A stretch of DNA of 16,508 nucleotides, from assembly GCA_017936985.1 (NCBI GenBank), contig JAGBEM010000157.1, positions 1 to 16,508 of the forward strand, in the 5' to 3' direction. The first letter of the stretch is position 1, and each line of letters starts with the position of its first letter. The stretch comes from Oscillospiraceae bacterium. Lineage in GTDB: Bacteria > Bacillota_A > Clostridia > Oscillospirales > Oscillospiraceae. The translations under genes and the position numbers were made by a program. This document shows positions 1-7,259 of this stretch, one piece after another. The notes under the pieces are model-generated. The model was not told where the DNA came from and ran no database searches. It saw only the letters and a list, made by a program, of their open reading frames with translations.

Positions 1-2
1 CC

Positions 3-134
3 GAGGCAGCCCTGATCCTCGTAGCCATGAATGCCGCTCACGCTCTGGCAAGGTGGCTTTTGCGCTTTTTTCTGGGAAGTCCTTTGGGGCGGATTTTATG
101 GCTGCTAAGGGTAAAAATTGTATTTTTTCAGTAG
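3..134 (+). CDS. C-terminal end of an unidentified ORF, cut by the window edge
   Basis: An open frame enters from the left edge and stops at TAG 132-134, leaving 43 codons. The peptide begins EAALILVAMNAAHALARW and ends RVKIVFFQ. It is rich in Leu, Ala and Arg, with the look of an amphipathic C-terminal helix, and it fits a real protein better than the other two plus frames. A transposase C-terminus is one possibility, given the mobile elements elsewhere in the window, but I do not recognise the family. A hairpin terminator follows at 188-240, which supports a gene ending here. A second plus frame is also open from the edge to 265, so the choice of frame is not certain. Confidence 0.35.
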   Translation, partial: EAALILVAMNAAHALARWLLRFFLGSPLGRILWLLRVKIVFFQ

Positions 135-187
135 GCCCTATATACAAACCGGAAAAACGATGTTTGCATCTACACATCCCAAAACAA

Positions 188-240
188 AAAATCCCCACAG
201 TCGATCCTCCGATGAAGAGAGGAAAGACTATGGGGATTTT
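188..240. terminator. Bidirectional hairpin terminator
   Basis: Inverted repeat of 15 nt with one mismatch: AAAATCCCCACAGTC (188-202) against GACTATGGGGATTTT (226-240), with a 23-nt loop. A-tracts on one side and T-tracts on the other let it work in both directions. It lies between the partial plus-strand ORF ending at 134 and the end of the convergent GH30 gene at 303. Confidence 0.65.
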
Positions 241-302
241 CACTGCCGCATTCTTAGATACGTGAGATATTCATGCGTCACAGATTTACAAGTGATGTTT
301 GA

Positions 303-1655
303 CTAATTTATACCATAAACAGCTTGGATAACACCACTGGAAATGCTCTGAGGATTTAAATGAATCTCTGCAGTACGGTCCTTAATCCGTAGATAAAAAT
401 CAACGGGATCTTTTGCTCGGTTCAAGAGAATAACTACTATCCTGTCCTGATTAGCAAATGCAACTATTTCAATAAGATCCGAATATCGACTTACACCAAT
501 TCTTATTGTTCCGGTTTCGATAAAGTGGCTGAAATGCCAGATGTAGCTCTGAAGTTCCCTTGGAAGCAAAGTGCCGGAAGCTATATCCAACATATAAGGA
601 GCGTCGCAGAAATTATTGACATGATTGGGACCGCCTTTCTCATCGAGTACGAGATTCCAGTCCAAAAACGTACTCATTCCCGAATTCAGATCCCCAATGA
701 TATCATGCGCATACTTTTGGGCATTAGCGAGATTATCATCAGCGCTATACTTACTGAACTCGATGCAAGCTTCAGAAAGCAACAGTTTCTTCTTAGGGAA
801 TCGTTCCCGGATCATCTGCAATGCTTCAAAATGATCACCACTGTACCAATGGAAAGCAAGGCCCGCAATCATATGATCAGTCTCACCATCAATGATGGTT
901 TCTGCCCACTCGAAAGCGCGTTCTTTATTGTGATCCCAAATGTAAATCTCAATATCGTTCAGTCTGTGAGCAACCAGAGACGGCCATACATAATCCCGCA
1001 GGAATACTTTTTCTTCCTCAGCTGTGAAGATGCAGGAATCCCATGTTTGTACAGCTTTAGGCTCATTTTGCAGTGTCAACATTGTGACATTGAAACCCCT
1101 GTTGCGGTACTCCTCAATGTATCTGCAAATATACTCCGCCCAGCGTTTCCAATAGCATTCTTTCAATTTTCCACCATGGTTGCGCTCGCCGTTTGTCTTC
1201 ATATATGCAGGGGGGCTCCAGGGAGACAGCATAATTTCCAATTTCCCTCCGTATGCTATCTCAGCGTCCATAAGCATTGGGAGAATGTATTTTTCCACCC
1301 GATCAAATGAGAATTTCTCAAATGTTGCATCATTCTCGTCTCCATCAGCCTCAAAATGCTCCAGGGAGAAATCGCAGCTGTCGATCGGAATCCGTACAAA
1401 CCGATACTTCATATTGTTTTTCCCGAAGTACTCATTCAGCATTTGCTTTTTCTGCTCTGGATTCATCAAAGAGTAAATGTAGGCTGCAGAATCAGTGATT
1501 GCGCCGCCAAACCCTTCCATCTTTTGATATTTGACTTGGGGATAGAGGTTGATCAGTTTGTTTTCTCTTCCATCATCATCAATGAAAGGAATCACTTTCT
1601 CTGTGGTATGCCTAATATTTCCCTCATATGTTGTAGATATCAGCTTTAAATCCAT
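303..1655 (-). CDS. GH30 family glycoside hydrolase
   Basis: A 450-residue retaining glycosidase of family GH30, which includes beta-glucosidases, beta-1,6-glucanases and xylanases. The seen signatures are GFGGAITDSAAY (res. 48-59), MLSPWSPPAYMKTNG (142-156), the acid/base Glu in TLQNEP (E198), and the nucleophile Glu in LLLSEACIEF (E295). A short beta-rich C-terminal domain follows, as is usual for GH30. The start is the ATG at 1655, preceded by AGAAAGG at a normal distance; an upstream in-frame start (1694) would add 13 unlikely residues. There is no signal peptide, so it should act in the cytoplasm on imported glycosides. It lies about 90 bp downstream of the broken MFS gene on the same strand, suggesting a transporter-hydrolase pair. 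Exact substrate cannot be told from sequence. Confidence 0.93.
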   Translation of the reverse strand: MDLKLISTTYEGNIRHTTEKVIPFIDDDGRENKLINLYPQVKYQKMEGFGGAITDSAAYIYSLMNPEQKKQMLNEYFGKNNMKYRFVRIPIDSCDFSLEHFEADGDENDATFEKFSFDRVEKYILPMLMDAEIAYGGKLEIMLSPWSPPAYMKTNGERNHGGKLKECYWKRWAEYICRYIEEYRNRGFNVTMLTLQNEPKAVQTWDSCIFTAEEEKVFLRDYVWPSLVAHRLNDIEIYIWDHNKERAFEWAETIIDGETDHMIAGLAFHWYSGDHFEALQMIRERFPKKKLLLSEACIEFSKYSADDNLANAQKYAHDIIGDLNSGMSTFLDWNLVLDEKGGPNHVNNFCDAPYMLDIASGTLLPRELQSYIWHFSHFIETGTIRIGVSRYSDLIEIVAFANQDRIVVILLNRAKDPVDFYLRIKDRTAEIHLNPQSISSGVIQAVYGIN

Positions 1656-1747
1656 ATATTTACCTTTCTTATGCTCTTGCACAGAAAATATCAATGCGGT
1701 TCACCTTGCCTTCTCGAATTCTTTTTGCCCATTTTGACGAAATCTTA

Positions 1748-2603
1748 TCACCCGGTATTTGAATATACAGATTTCAACCAACTCTTTGGTTTCCCTTCTT
1801 CCAGGGCCAGCCTTGTAGGGGAGGATTCCGTCATCATCAGGCCGATAATATCCCCTGCAGCCCAATAGCTTCCCGCCGCAGCGCCTGCAAAGAATCCCAC
1901 CACATACGGATTCCAGAATTGCTGCGCCCCCACAAAAAAGGTAGCGAAGCTGCTCAGCGATGCCGCGCTCATAATTATGGCAGCGGACTTTCTTCCCAAC
2001 GCATCGGAAAAGAAGCCCTGCATCATTTGGAAAACCGCACTGCCAATGGGGAACAACATGAGCGCCTGCGTAACAATCCCAGTGGCCTCCAGCTTTGCCG
2101 CATCCATGTTCATCCCTTCTGCAAGGAAATGCTGCGCAAAACCGTATGTCATTGTGGTTTCATAATACATCGTCATAATCAGGCCAACGGTAATAAATCC
2201 ATTGGCGATGCAGAGCCACAAAAGCTGCTTGTGAGAGAAAATTAGCTTTAAACCGCTGACAATACCTGGCTGTTGGTTCGCGTCCCGTCTTTTTTTCTCT
2301 GCCTGTTGTTGCTTTTCTTCTTCCGTCATTTCCAGCTGGCGGATACGGCTGTCCAGATAGGCATCCGATTCTCGCACAAAGAACAGAGCAAAAACAGAAA
2401 TTGCCAGCGTAACCACAGCAGGCACTATGTATACCATCCTCCATCCGGAAAGATCCGTGGACGGAATAAAGGCATTCCGAAGCATCGGCACAAGGAGAAC
2501 TCCAAGAGAGGCGCAAGCCTTCACCACAGAATATATTTTTGCCCGGTGCTTTGCAGGCGTGCTTTCATATATATGTGGCCTGCATATCGTGGGGAATGAA
2601 AAA
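1748..2603 (-). pseudogene. MFS transporter, C-terminal portion (disrupted)
   Basis: This is the downstream part of the transporter that begins at 4744. It carries the end of TM4 through TM10: YESTPAKHRAKIYS, GWRMVYIVPAVV, then a charged central loop (res. RESDAYLDSR to EKKRRDANQQ), then the second half with FFSDALGRK and YWAAGDIIGLMMTESSPT. Three lesions are visible. An IS110-family element separates it from its N-terminus. FFIPHDMQATYI (minus strand from 2602) runs into a stop because the following YES frame is offset, consistent with a 2-nt loss in an (AT)n tract near 2570-2576. The sequence leaves the family pattern after ESSPT and stops at 1748, so TM11-12 are missing. A TTG-initiated reading from 2632 is an artefact that begins inside the IS end. 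Confidence 0.85.
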
Positions 2604-2608
2604 GATAA

Positions 2609-2622
2609 TATGAAATGACCTC
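2609..2622 (+). repeat. IS110/IS1111 left subterminal inverted repeat
   Basis: TATGAAATGACCTC, exact complement of 4299-4312. It begins about 5 nt inside the deduced left end of the element. Confidence 0.85.
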
Positions 2623-2710
2623 TCACTTGCAAAACGTGGATTTACCTGTCATACTAAGAGTGCCAACAACTCAATACACAGGAATTACCGACATACAAGG
2701 AGAGGTCACA

Positions 2711-3841
2711 ATGAATAGTATAATCTATATCGGCATGGATGTCCATACCACAAATTACACTTTATGCGCCTTCACCCTGCAAGGACAAACTCCGTTTGCT
2801 GAGCTGCAGATCAAGCCGGAGATTAAGGAACTTGAAAAATACCTCACACTGCTCAACAGCCAGTTGGGCGGGGATTGTAAATTTCAATGCGGCTATGAGG
2901 CCGGATGTTTGGGATATTCCCTGTATCACGAAATCACCTCCCGTAAATGGGAGGGGTTTGAGGTGGAATGCGTTATTCTTGCCCCGACAACCATGGCTGT
3001 TTCTCAAAAAGACAAAATCAGGAAAAACGATCTGGAAGATGCGCGACGTATTGCCCGGTGCCTCTGTTTCGGGCAATACAGTAGGGTGTATGTTCCCACA
3101 GACGAAGATAATGCGGTGAAAGAATATATCCGCATGAGGGATGATGCCCAAACTGCGCTCAAACAGACGAAGCAGCAAATCATCGCGCTGTGCACCCGCC
3201 ATGGATATCACTTTGACAGGAAAAGCTACTGGACGCAGAAGCACATCCACTGGCTGGAAGCACTGCGCCTGCCCAACCTCCTGCTCCAGGAAGCTCTGGA
3301 GGAGTATCTGGTGACTTTCCGCTATCTGGCAGATAAGGTGGAGCGCTTTGACAAACGGATCCAGGAGCTCTCCATGGGGGAGCGCTATGTGGAAAAGACA
3401 CGCCAGCTGTGCTGCTTTCGGGGGATTGCTGCGCATACCGCTCTGTCCATCCTGGTAGAAATCGGCGATTTCAGCAGGTTCCCCACTGCGCAGCATTTCG
3501 CTTCTTTCCTGGGCTTGACACCAAGCGAACATTCCAGCGGCGATTCTCAGCATAACGGTGCAATCACCAAAGCGGGAAATTCCCACTTGAGAAGGCTGCT
3601 AATTGAATCAGCCAGCCACTACAGCCGTGGGGCTGTCGGCAAGAAATCAATAGCACTAAAGAAACGGCAGGACGGCAACAAACCGGAAGTCATTGCCTAT
3701 GCGGACAAAGCGTGCGAAAGACTGCGCAGAAAGTATTTTCACATTACTATGAGAGAGAAACCTGCCAATGTTGCCAAGACGGCAGTTGCCAGAGAGCTTG
3801 CCTGTTTCATTTGGGGAATGATGACAGGTCACATTGCCTGA
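2711..3841 (+). CDS. IS110 family transposase (DEDD recombinase)
   Basis: A 376-residue transposase. The N-terminal RuvC-like DEDD domain shows IGMDVHTTNYTL (D10), a Glu in CGYEAGCLGY, and the paired acids in RKNDLEDARRIA. The C-terminal Transposase_20 domain shows CCFRGIAAHTALSILVEIGD, then GLTPSEHSSGDSQHNGAITKAGNSHLRRLL (quoted in part: GDSQHNGAITKAGNSHLR), where a Ser of the SSGDS cluster is the expected catalytic serine. Length fits the family. The start is ATG 2711, preceded by AAGGAGAGG; an open frame back to 2615 would begin inside the inverted repeat and is not credible. The family moves through a circular intermediate and is guided by an element-encoded bridge RNA. The gene looks intact, so the element may be active. 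Confidence 0.93.
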   Translation: MNSIIYIGMDVHTTNYTLCAFTLQGQTPFAELQIKPEIKELEKYLTLLNSQLGGDCKFQCGYEAGCLGYSLYHEITSRKWEGFEVECVILAPTTMAVSQKDKIRKNDLEDARRIARCLCFGQYSRVYVPTDEDNAVKEYIRMRDDAQTALKQTKQQIIALCTRHGYHFDRKSYWTQKHIHWLEALRLPNLLLQEALEEYLVTFRYLADKVERFDKRIQELSMGERYVEKTRQLCCFRGIAAHTALSILVEIGDFSRFPTAQHFASFLGLTPSEHSSGDSQHNGAITKAGNSHLRRLLIESASHYSRGAVGKKSIALKKRQDGNKPEVIAYADKACERLRRKYFHITMREKPANVAKTAVARELACFIWGMMTGHIA

Positions 3842-3864
3842 ACCCTTCTGCAAACCTTCCGCTA

Positions 3865-4133
3865 CCCTTGACAGCGCTCCGAAAAATGCTGGTATGGCTA
3901 TACCGGCGACGAACTCAAAAGCATATCCACACATTTTTTCCTCACCGCCATCCTATTCTAGCATTTTCTCCGGCTGGCTGTCAAGGGCAAGCCGCTTCGC
4001 GGTAGCTGCCTGGGCTCCGGCTCGGAATCTAAAAGCATCTAATTTCATATTCCAACTGAGGGTATCTGCGAGGAGTCAGGCAAAGGGCTAATTCAGCTAT
4101 CTGCTTGTCGGCTTTGAGGTAGCCAATCCTCGC
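3865..4133 (+). ncRNA. Candidate bridge RNA (seekRNA) of the IS110/IS1111 element
   Basis: The gene-free region after the transposase folds into clear domains. A long imperfect stem pairs 3865-3890 with 3960-3987; both arms share CCCTTGACAGC and AAAATGCT blocks (the right arm as complement). Its interior contains a small hairpin GGTAT/ATACC (3891-3904) and a GGCG/CGCC stem enclosing an open loop. A second hairpin, GGAAT (4024-4028) with ATTCC (4049-4053), encloses ATTTCATATT (4042-4051), exactly complementary to 2607-2616 at the element's left end. A third stem pairs GCGAGGA (near 4068) with TCCTCGC (near 4127). Two guide-bearing loop domains are what bridge RNAs look like, and IS1111-group elements carry theirs downstream of the transposase. 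Transcript ends are guesses; expression is not shown by sequence. Confidence 0.6.
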
Positions 4134-4298
4134 GTAAAGATTGCAGAGCTCACGGCGAAGCCATTAGCCTGTTGGTAACCAATCCACGTATAACAGAGTG
4201 GCCACATGCCGGAATCTGTTCCCCTGACTCTTCCCAGATGCCCTCAGCATTTTTCACAGGCTGTTTTCCACTTTTTTGTGAGATGTTACCTCTTGACG

Positions 4299-4312
4299 GA
4301 GGTCATTTCATA
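4299..4312 (-). repeat. IS110/IS1111 right subterminal inverted repeat
   Basis: GAGGTCATTTCATA, exact complement of 2609-2622. Three bases (ACA) separate it from the deduced right end of the element. Confidence 0.85.
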
Positions 4313-4315
4313 ACA

Positions 4316-4744
4316 GCCGATCACGCACGCACCGATCAGATAAACCGGGATATTGGTTGCAATACCTACCAATACCATGCCAAGCCCCATACCAAGCGTA
4401 TTGATAACCAGGAATATCTTTCTGCCAAAACGATCGGAAAGCGGCTTGTAGAGAAACGCAAGTATGCCAAAGACCACCGTTATCATTCCCAGCGTACTCA
4501 TCCGGGCCACCGCATACTCCGCCCCAAACACAGGGGCAAAGATCTGATCTGCCAGGATGGTCTGCATTTGGGTGCCAATTTGGGAGGTTACCTCGTCCGC
4601 GATGTAAATGACTGTGATGATCATAATAAAATAGATCATGTAACCGGATCCTTTGGGCCTTGCTTGTTCGCGCTTCAGGCGCTCCAGCTCTCGCTTTTCT
4701 TTATCTTGCCGCTTTTCCGGCGAAGCGTCTGTAATCCCTTTCAT
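4316..4744 (-). pseudogene. MFS transporter, N-terminal portion (interrupted by IS)
   Basis: The first ~143 codons of a major facilitator transporter. A charged cytoplasmic N-terminus (MKGITDASPEKRQDKEKREL) precedes TM1 (GYMIYFIMIITVIYIADEV), TM2 (STLGMITVVFGILAFLY) with the MFS loop signature KPLSDRFGRK, TM3 and TM4 up to IGACVIG. The reading then runs into the IS110 end and stops at TAA 4286-4288. The start ATG at 4744 has a good AAGGAGATCC site. The remainder of the gene is at 1748-2603. The gene lies downstream of the esterase gene and upstream of GH30, so it was probably the uptake system of this cluster. As it stands it cannot make a full transporter. Confidence 0.88.
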
Positions 4745-4800
4745 AAATAGGATCTCCTTTTATAAAAATGGTTTCTGCTACAGAGGTCTTTCTATTCCAA

Positions 4801-4929
4801 TCAAATCCTGTTGGAACGCAGCATATTTTTCAGAAGACGCAGTCTTTTCGGCTTACCCATACGGGGCAGTTTTTCATCAAATATCATAAACTTCTTGGAT
4901 TTGCTGTAAGGAGTCCATGCGGTAAGCCC
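4801..4929 (-). pseudogene. Carboxylesterase C-terminal remnant
   Basis: Forty-two codons and a TGA encode a peptide including WTPYSKSKKFMIFDEKLPRM and GKPKRLRLLKNMLRSN. It matches the C-terminus of the adjacent esterase (WTPYNKSKKFMVFDENPTRM, GKPERLRLLKNTLHPN) at about 30 of 42 residues. A stop codon lies directly before the first matching codon, and nothing upstream resembles an esterase, so this is a leftover of a second, diverged esterase gene rather than a gene. It sits between the terminator of the intact esterase and the ribosome binding site of the MFS gene. The divergence argues for an old tandem paralogue rather than a recent duplication. Confidence 0.85.
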
Positions 4930-4933
4930 TTAA

Positions 4934-4958
4934 TAAAGAAAAAAGCAGGAGCTTTTCC
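4934..4958 (-). terminator. Rho-independent terminator after the carboxylesterase
   Basis: On the minus strand AAAAGC-TCCT-GCTTTT forms a 6-bp AT-rich stem with a 4-nt loop, followed by TTCTTTA. It begins a few bases after the esterase stop codon (4962-4964). The stem is weak, so read-through into the MFS gene is possible. Confidence 0.55.
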
Positions 4959-4961
4959 AAA

Positions 4962-6296
4962 TCACATGCCGATGCCATTGGGATGCAGTGTGTTTTTCAG
5001 CAGGCGAAGCCGTTCAGGTTTCCCCATGCGAGTTGGGTTTTCATCAAACACCATAAACTTTTTGGATTTGTTATAAGGCGTCCATTCCGCAAGGCCTTCT
5101 CCATTTGGATTCCCTGTCTTGATAAAGTTGATCAGATACGCCAATATATTCTCCTGCAGCATGTAATCCTCTTTCCCAAACGGCCTCCAGGAATGGGACA
5201 GCCATCCATATAGGTAAATCAGATCGCTGCCATGCCAGGCTCCCTTTGTATCGCCGGGCAGCTGCCTGCGGAAATAGTAGGTATAGGTATCCACGCCGAG
5301 CTTGCGCTGGGATTTTGCTAAAAAGCCACACATCCAATAAAGCAAAAACGGCATGACATCCTCGGATGTGACTGAACACATGATCTTGACCGGGCAGGGC
5401 TGATTTTTAATCCCGCTGGTAAAATTCTCGTCATATACAGCACTGCAGAAACCGATAGACGACTTGGCCGAAACCTCCGCAAAAGCATCGTACAGTGTTT
5501 TGGCGGGCAGCTGCTTGAATTCCTCAATGGATTTACATCCGGTCCTCTCATACACTTGACGCCACTTGGCATACTCCTTGGTGTTATCGGGTTTCTGCTT
5601 GATGAAACTGGCCAGGCCCGCGCTGCTCTGGATAATCGCCTGCTTGAATATGCCTTTATTCAGCGGGGATTTGATCTGGGTCTCACAGCTGGTCGCGCCT
5701 GCACTCTGGCCAATCAGCGTCATATTGTTCACATCACCGCCAAAGCTTTGGATGTTGTGCCGCACCCAGGCAATGGCCGCCTGCTGGTCATAGTAGCCAT
5801 AGTTACCGCTCTTTCCGTTCTCATCCTCAAGCTCCTTCATGGCAATGAAGCCGAAAATGTTCACCCGGTAATTCATGGCAACGGTTATGATTCCGTGCTT
5901 GGCCAAGAATGATCCGTTGCATTCCGGCGAGTTATTCTGCCCCGTAACCAAACCGCCGCCATAGATGATCACCAACACCGGGCAGTTCAGCGGGTTCTCC
6001 GGTGTCCAAATGTTCAGGTTCAGGCAATCCTCGGAATATTCAGACTGGAAATTTTGATAAAATTCATGCTCATAATGGTTTTGGGGGTCACTGGCATCCA
6101 CCTGGACATAGGCGCGTTGCTGAATCGGGGCAGGCCCATATTTTTTTGCATCACAGATGCCTTTCCATGAGATGACCGGCTGCGGATATTCAAAACGCTT
6201 GGCGGCAGCATATGGAATACCCAAAAAGCAGTTTACGCCATCTTCCTGAAAACCTTCCACCACACCGCAGGGGGTGGTGACCTGAATTGTGTTCAT
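4962..6296 (-). CDS. Type-B carboxylesterase (alpha/beta hydrolase)
   Basis: A 444-residue member of the carboxylesterase type-B family, which includes para-nitrobenzyl esterases. Seen signatures are SEDCLNLNIWTPE (res. 88-100), the oxyanion-hole GGG in VIIYGGGLVTG (113-115), the nucleophile elbow LIGQSAG (S198), a likely acid Glu in CSVTSEDVMPFL (E312), and the catalytic His in GAWHGSDLIYLYG (H355). It is somewhat shorter than the usual ~500 residues. The start ATG follows AGGAGG at a good distance. No signal peptide is seen, so it acts in the cytoplasm, probably removing acyl or aryl-ester groups from an imported glycoside. The TSUP exporter gene ends only 33 bp upstream, implying one transcript. 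Confidence 0.92.
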   Translation of the reverse strand: MNTIQVTTPCGVVEGFQEDGVNCFLGIPYAAAKRFEYPQPVISWKGICDAKKYGPAPIQQRAYVQVDASDPQNHYEHEFYQNFQSEYSEDCLNLNIWTPENPLNCPVLVIIYGGGLVTGQNNSPECNGSFLAKHGIITVAMNYRVNIFGFIAMKELEDENGKSGNYGYYDQQAAIAWVRHNIQSFGGDVNNMTLIGQSAGATSCETQIKSPLNKGIFKQAIIQSSAGLASFIKQKPDNTKEYAKWRQVYERTGCKSIEEFKQLPAKTLYDAFAEVSAKSSIGFCSAVYDENFTSGIKNQPCPVKIMCSVTSEDVMPFLLYWMCGFLAKSQRKLGVDTYTYYFRRQLPGDTKGAWHGSDLIYLYGWLSHSWRPFGKEDYMLQENILAYLINFIKTGNPNGEGLAEWTPYNKSKKFMVFDENPTRMGKPERLRLLKNTLHPNGIGM

Positions 6297-6329
6297 AGAT
6301 TGATCCTCCTAAGAAAGATATGGAAAAAG

Positions 6330-7109
6330 TCAGCTGAGCTGGGAGAACAAGAAAATTGCAAGGCCGAGAATGACCAGCACAATGCCGGTAGCCCGGTTCA
6401 GTGTTTTGGCGGAGGCCTTGTTGGCAAATTTCGCGGCAATCCGGGCCCAGAGCAGGGTAAAGACGACGCACAGGACCAGGACCGTGAGATCCGGCATCCC
6501 GCCGATGGCAAAATGGGAGACGGCCCCGGTTAGGGCGGTAAAGGTCATGATGAATACACTGGTGCCGACGGCAGTCTTCAGCTCGTAGCCCAGGACGCTT
6601 ATCAAAATTAGCAGCATCATCATTCCGCCTCCGGCTCCAACAAATCCGCAGATCAGGCCGATGAGGATACCGCACAGCACGCTTTGCACCGCCCGCTTGG
6701 CGGGGGATGCCTTGGACATATCCTCCTTGGTGGTCATCACCGGACGGACAATGAATTTGACGCCCAGCAGGAAGGTCATAAATACGGAGAAGCTGCCCAT
6801 GGCTTGAGAGGGAACCAGACTGGACAGCCAGCTTCCCACCACAGTAAACAGCATTACGGTAAGCATCATGATCAGACCGTTTTTGACGTCCAGATTTTTG
6901 TTTTTTCCATAGGTATAGGCGGAGACGGCGCTGGCCAGTACGTCCGAGGAAAGGGCGATACCCACGGCCATATAGGGTTCCATATCCAAAAAGGTGATGA
7001 GCATAGGGCTGATTACCGCCGCCGCGCTCATACCGGCAAAGCCGGTTCCCAGCCCGGCGCCCATTCCGGCAAAAAAGGTGACAAGAATCGTGATCAGAAT
7101 TTGCGGCAT
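6330..7109 (-). CDS. TSUP (TauE/SafE) family membrane exporter
   Basis: A 259-residue integral membrane protein with about eight hydrophobic segments in two similar halves. The first opens with ITILVTFFAGMGAGLGTGFAG and the second with LCGILIGLICGFVGAGGGMM; the repeated glycine-rich G(x)GAG motif after the first helix of each half is typical of TauE/SafE (sulfite exporter TauE-like) proteins. Characterised members move sulfite, sulfoacetate or other small organic anions. The chosen start is ATG 7109, preceded by GGAGAG; the ATG at 7124 has no ribosome binding site. It sits between GH2 and the carboxylesterase on one strand, which suggests it exports an anion released by these enzymes. The real substrate is unknown. 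Confidence 0.88.
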   Translation of the reverse strand: MPQILITILVTFFAGMGAGLGTGFAGMSAAAVISPMLITFLDMEPYMAVGIALSSDVLASAVSAYTYGKNKNLDVKNGLIMMLTVMLFTVVGSWLSSLVPSQAMGSFSVFMTFLLGVKFIVRPVMTTKEDMSKASPAKRAVQSVLCGILIGLICGFVGAGGGMMMLLILISVLGYELKTAVGTSVFIMTFTALTGAVSHFAIGGMPDLTVLVLCVVFTLLWARIAAKFANKASAKTLNRATGIVLVILGLAIFLFSQLS

Positions 7110-7130
7110 ATTGAATCTCTCCATTTTTTG

Positions 7131-7205
7131 AAATTATATATGGGTAATGAGTCAGAGCTTGCCTTCCATACCGGTTTGTCCCGGAACAAGGATTCATTAC
7201 CCATA
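7131..7205 (-). promoter_or_regulatory. Inverted repeat and possible promoter upstream of the TSUP gene
   Basis: Perfect 12-bp inverted repeat TATGGGTAATGA (7139-7150) and TCATTACCCATA (7194-7205), enclosing a smaller TTGT/ACAA hairpin. On the minus strand the repeat is followed directly by TATAAT (7132-7137), a consensus -10 box, about 25 bp before the TSUP start. No convincing -35 was found. It may be an operator pair, or an RNA hairpin ending or processing the GH2 message. Confidence 0.4.
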
Positions 7206-7259
7206 ATGGATCCCTGTTTTACTTTCCCTCTTATTCCGTTCATACCGCATATTGCGCCA

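Larger units (their letters stand above)
2604..4315 (+). mobile_element. IS110-family insertion sequence, IS1111-like group
   Basis: A roughly 1.71-kb element inserted in the MFS transporter gene. Removing 2604-4315 rejoins the minus-strand reading as IGFFIPHDMQ in frame, which fixes the ends to within a base or so; no target duplication is evident. Perfect 14-bp inverted repeats, TATGAAATGACCTC (2609-2622) and its complement (4299-4312), lie a few bases inside the ends. Subterminal repeats of this kind are characteristic of the IS1111 group rather than classical IS110. A single DEDD transposase occupies 2711-3841. About 470 bp of non-coding DNA lie downstream of it, making the element long for the family; that is where IS1111-group elements encode their guide RNA. 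Confidence 0.88.

Noticed and set aside
1656..1747. Possible short coding sequence between the MFS remnant and GH30
   Set aside because: One frame is open (about 37 codons) but has no recognisable content or start signal; treated as spacer.
2615..2710. Upstream extension of the IS110 transposase by 32 residues
   Set aside because: The extension starts inside the element's inverted repeat, and the downstream ATG has an AAGGAGAGG site and the expected N-terminus.
4103..4124. AGCCAATCC near 4111 as a guide for the right target flank AGCCGATCA
   Set aside because: Two mismatches in nine bases in a region with several similar short words; not better than chance.
6190..7197. 335-codon minus frame overlapping TSUP in another register
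   Set aside because: It is rich in Arg, Gly and Cys and overlaps the well-supported TSUP gene and the start of the esterase; a shadow frame.
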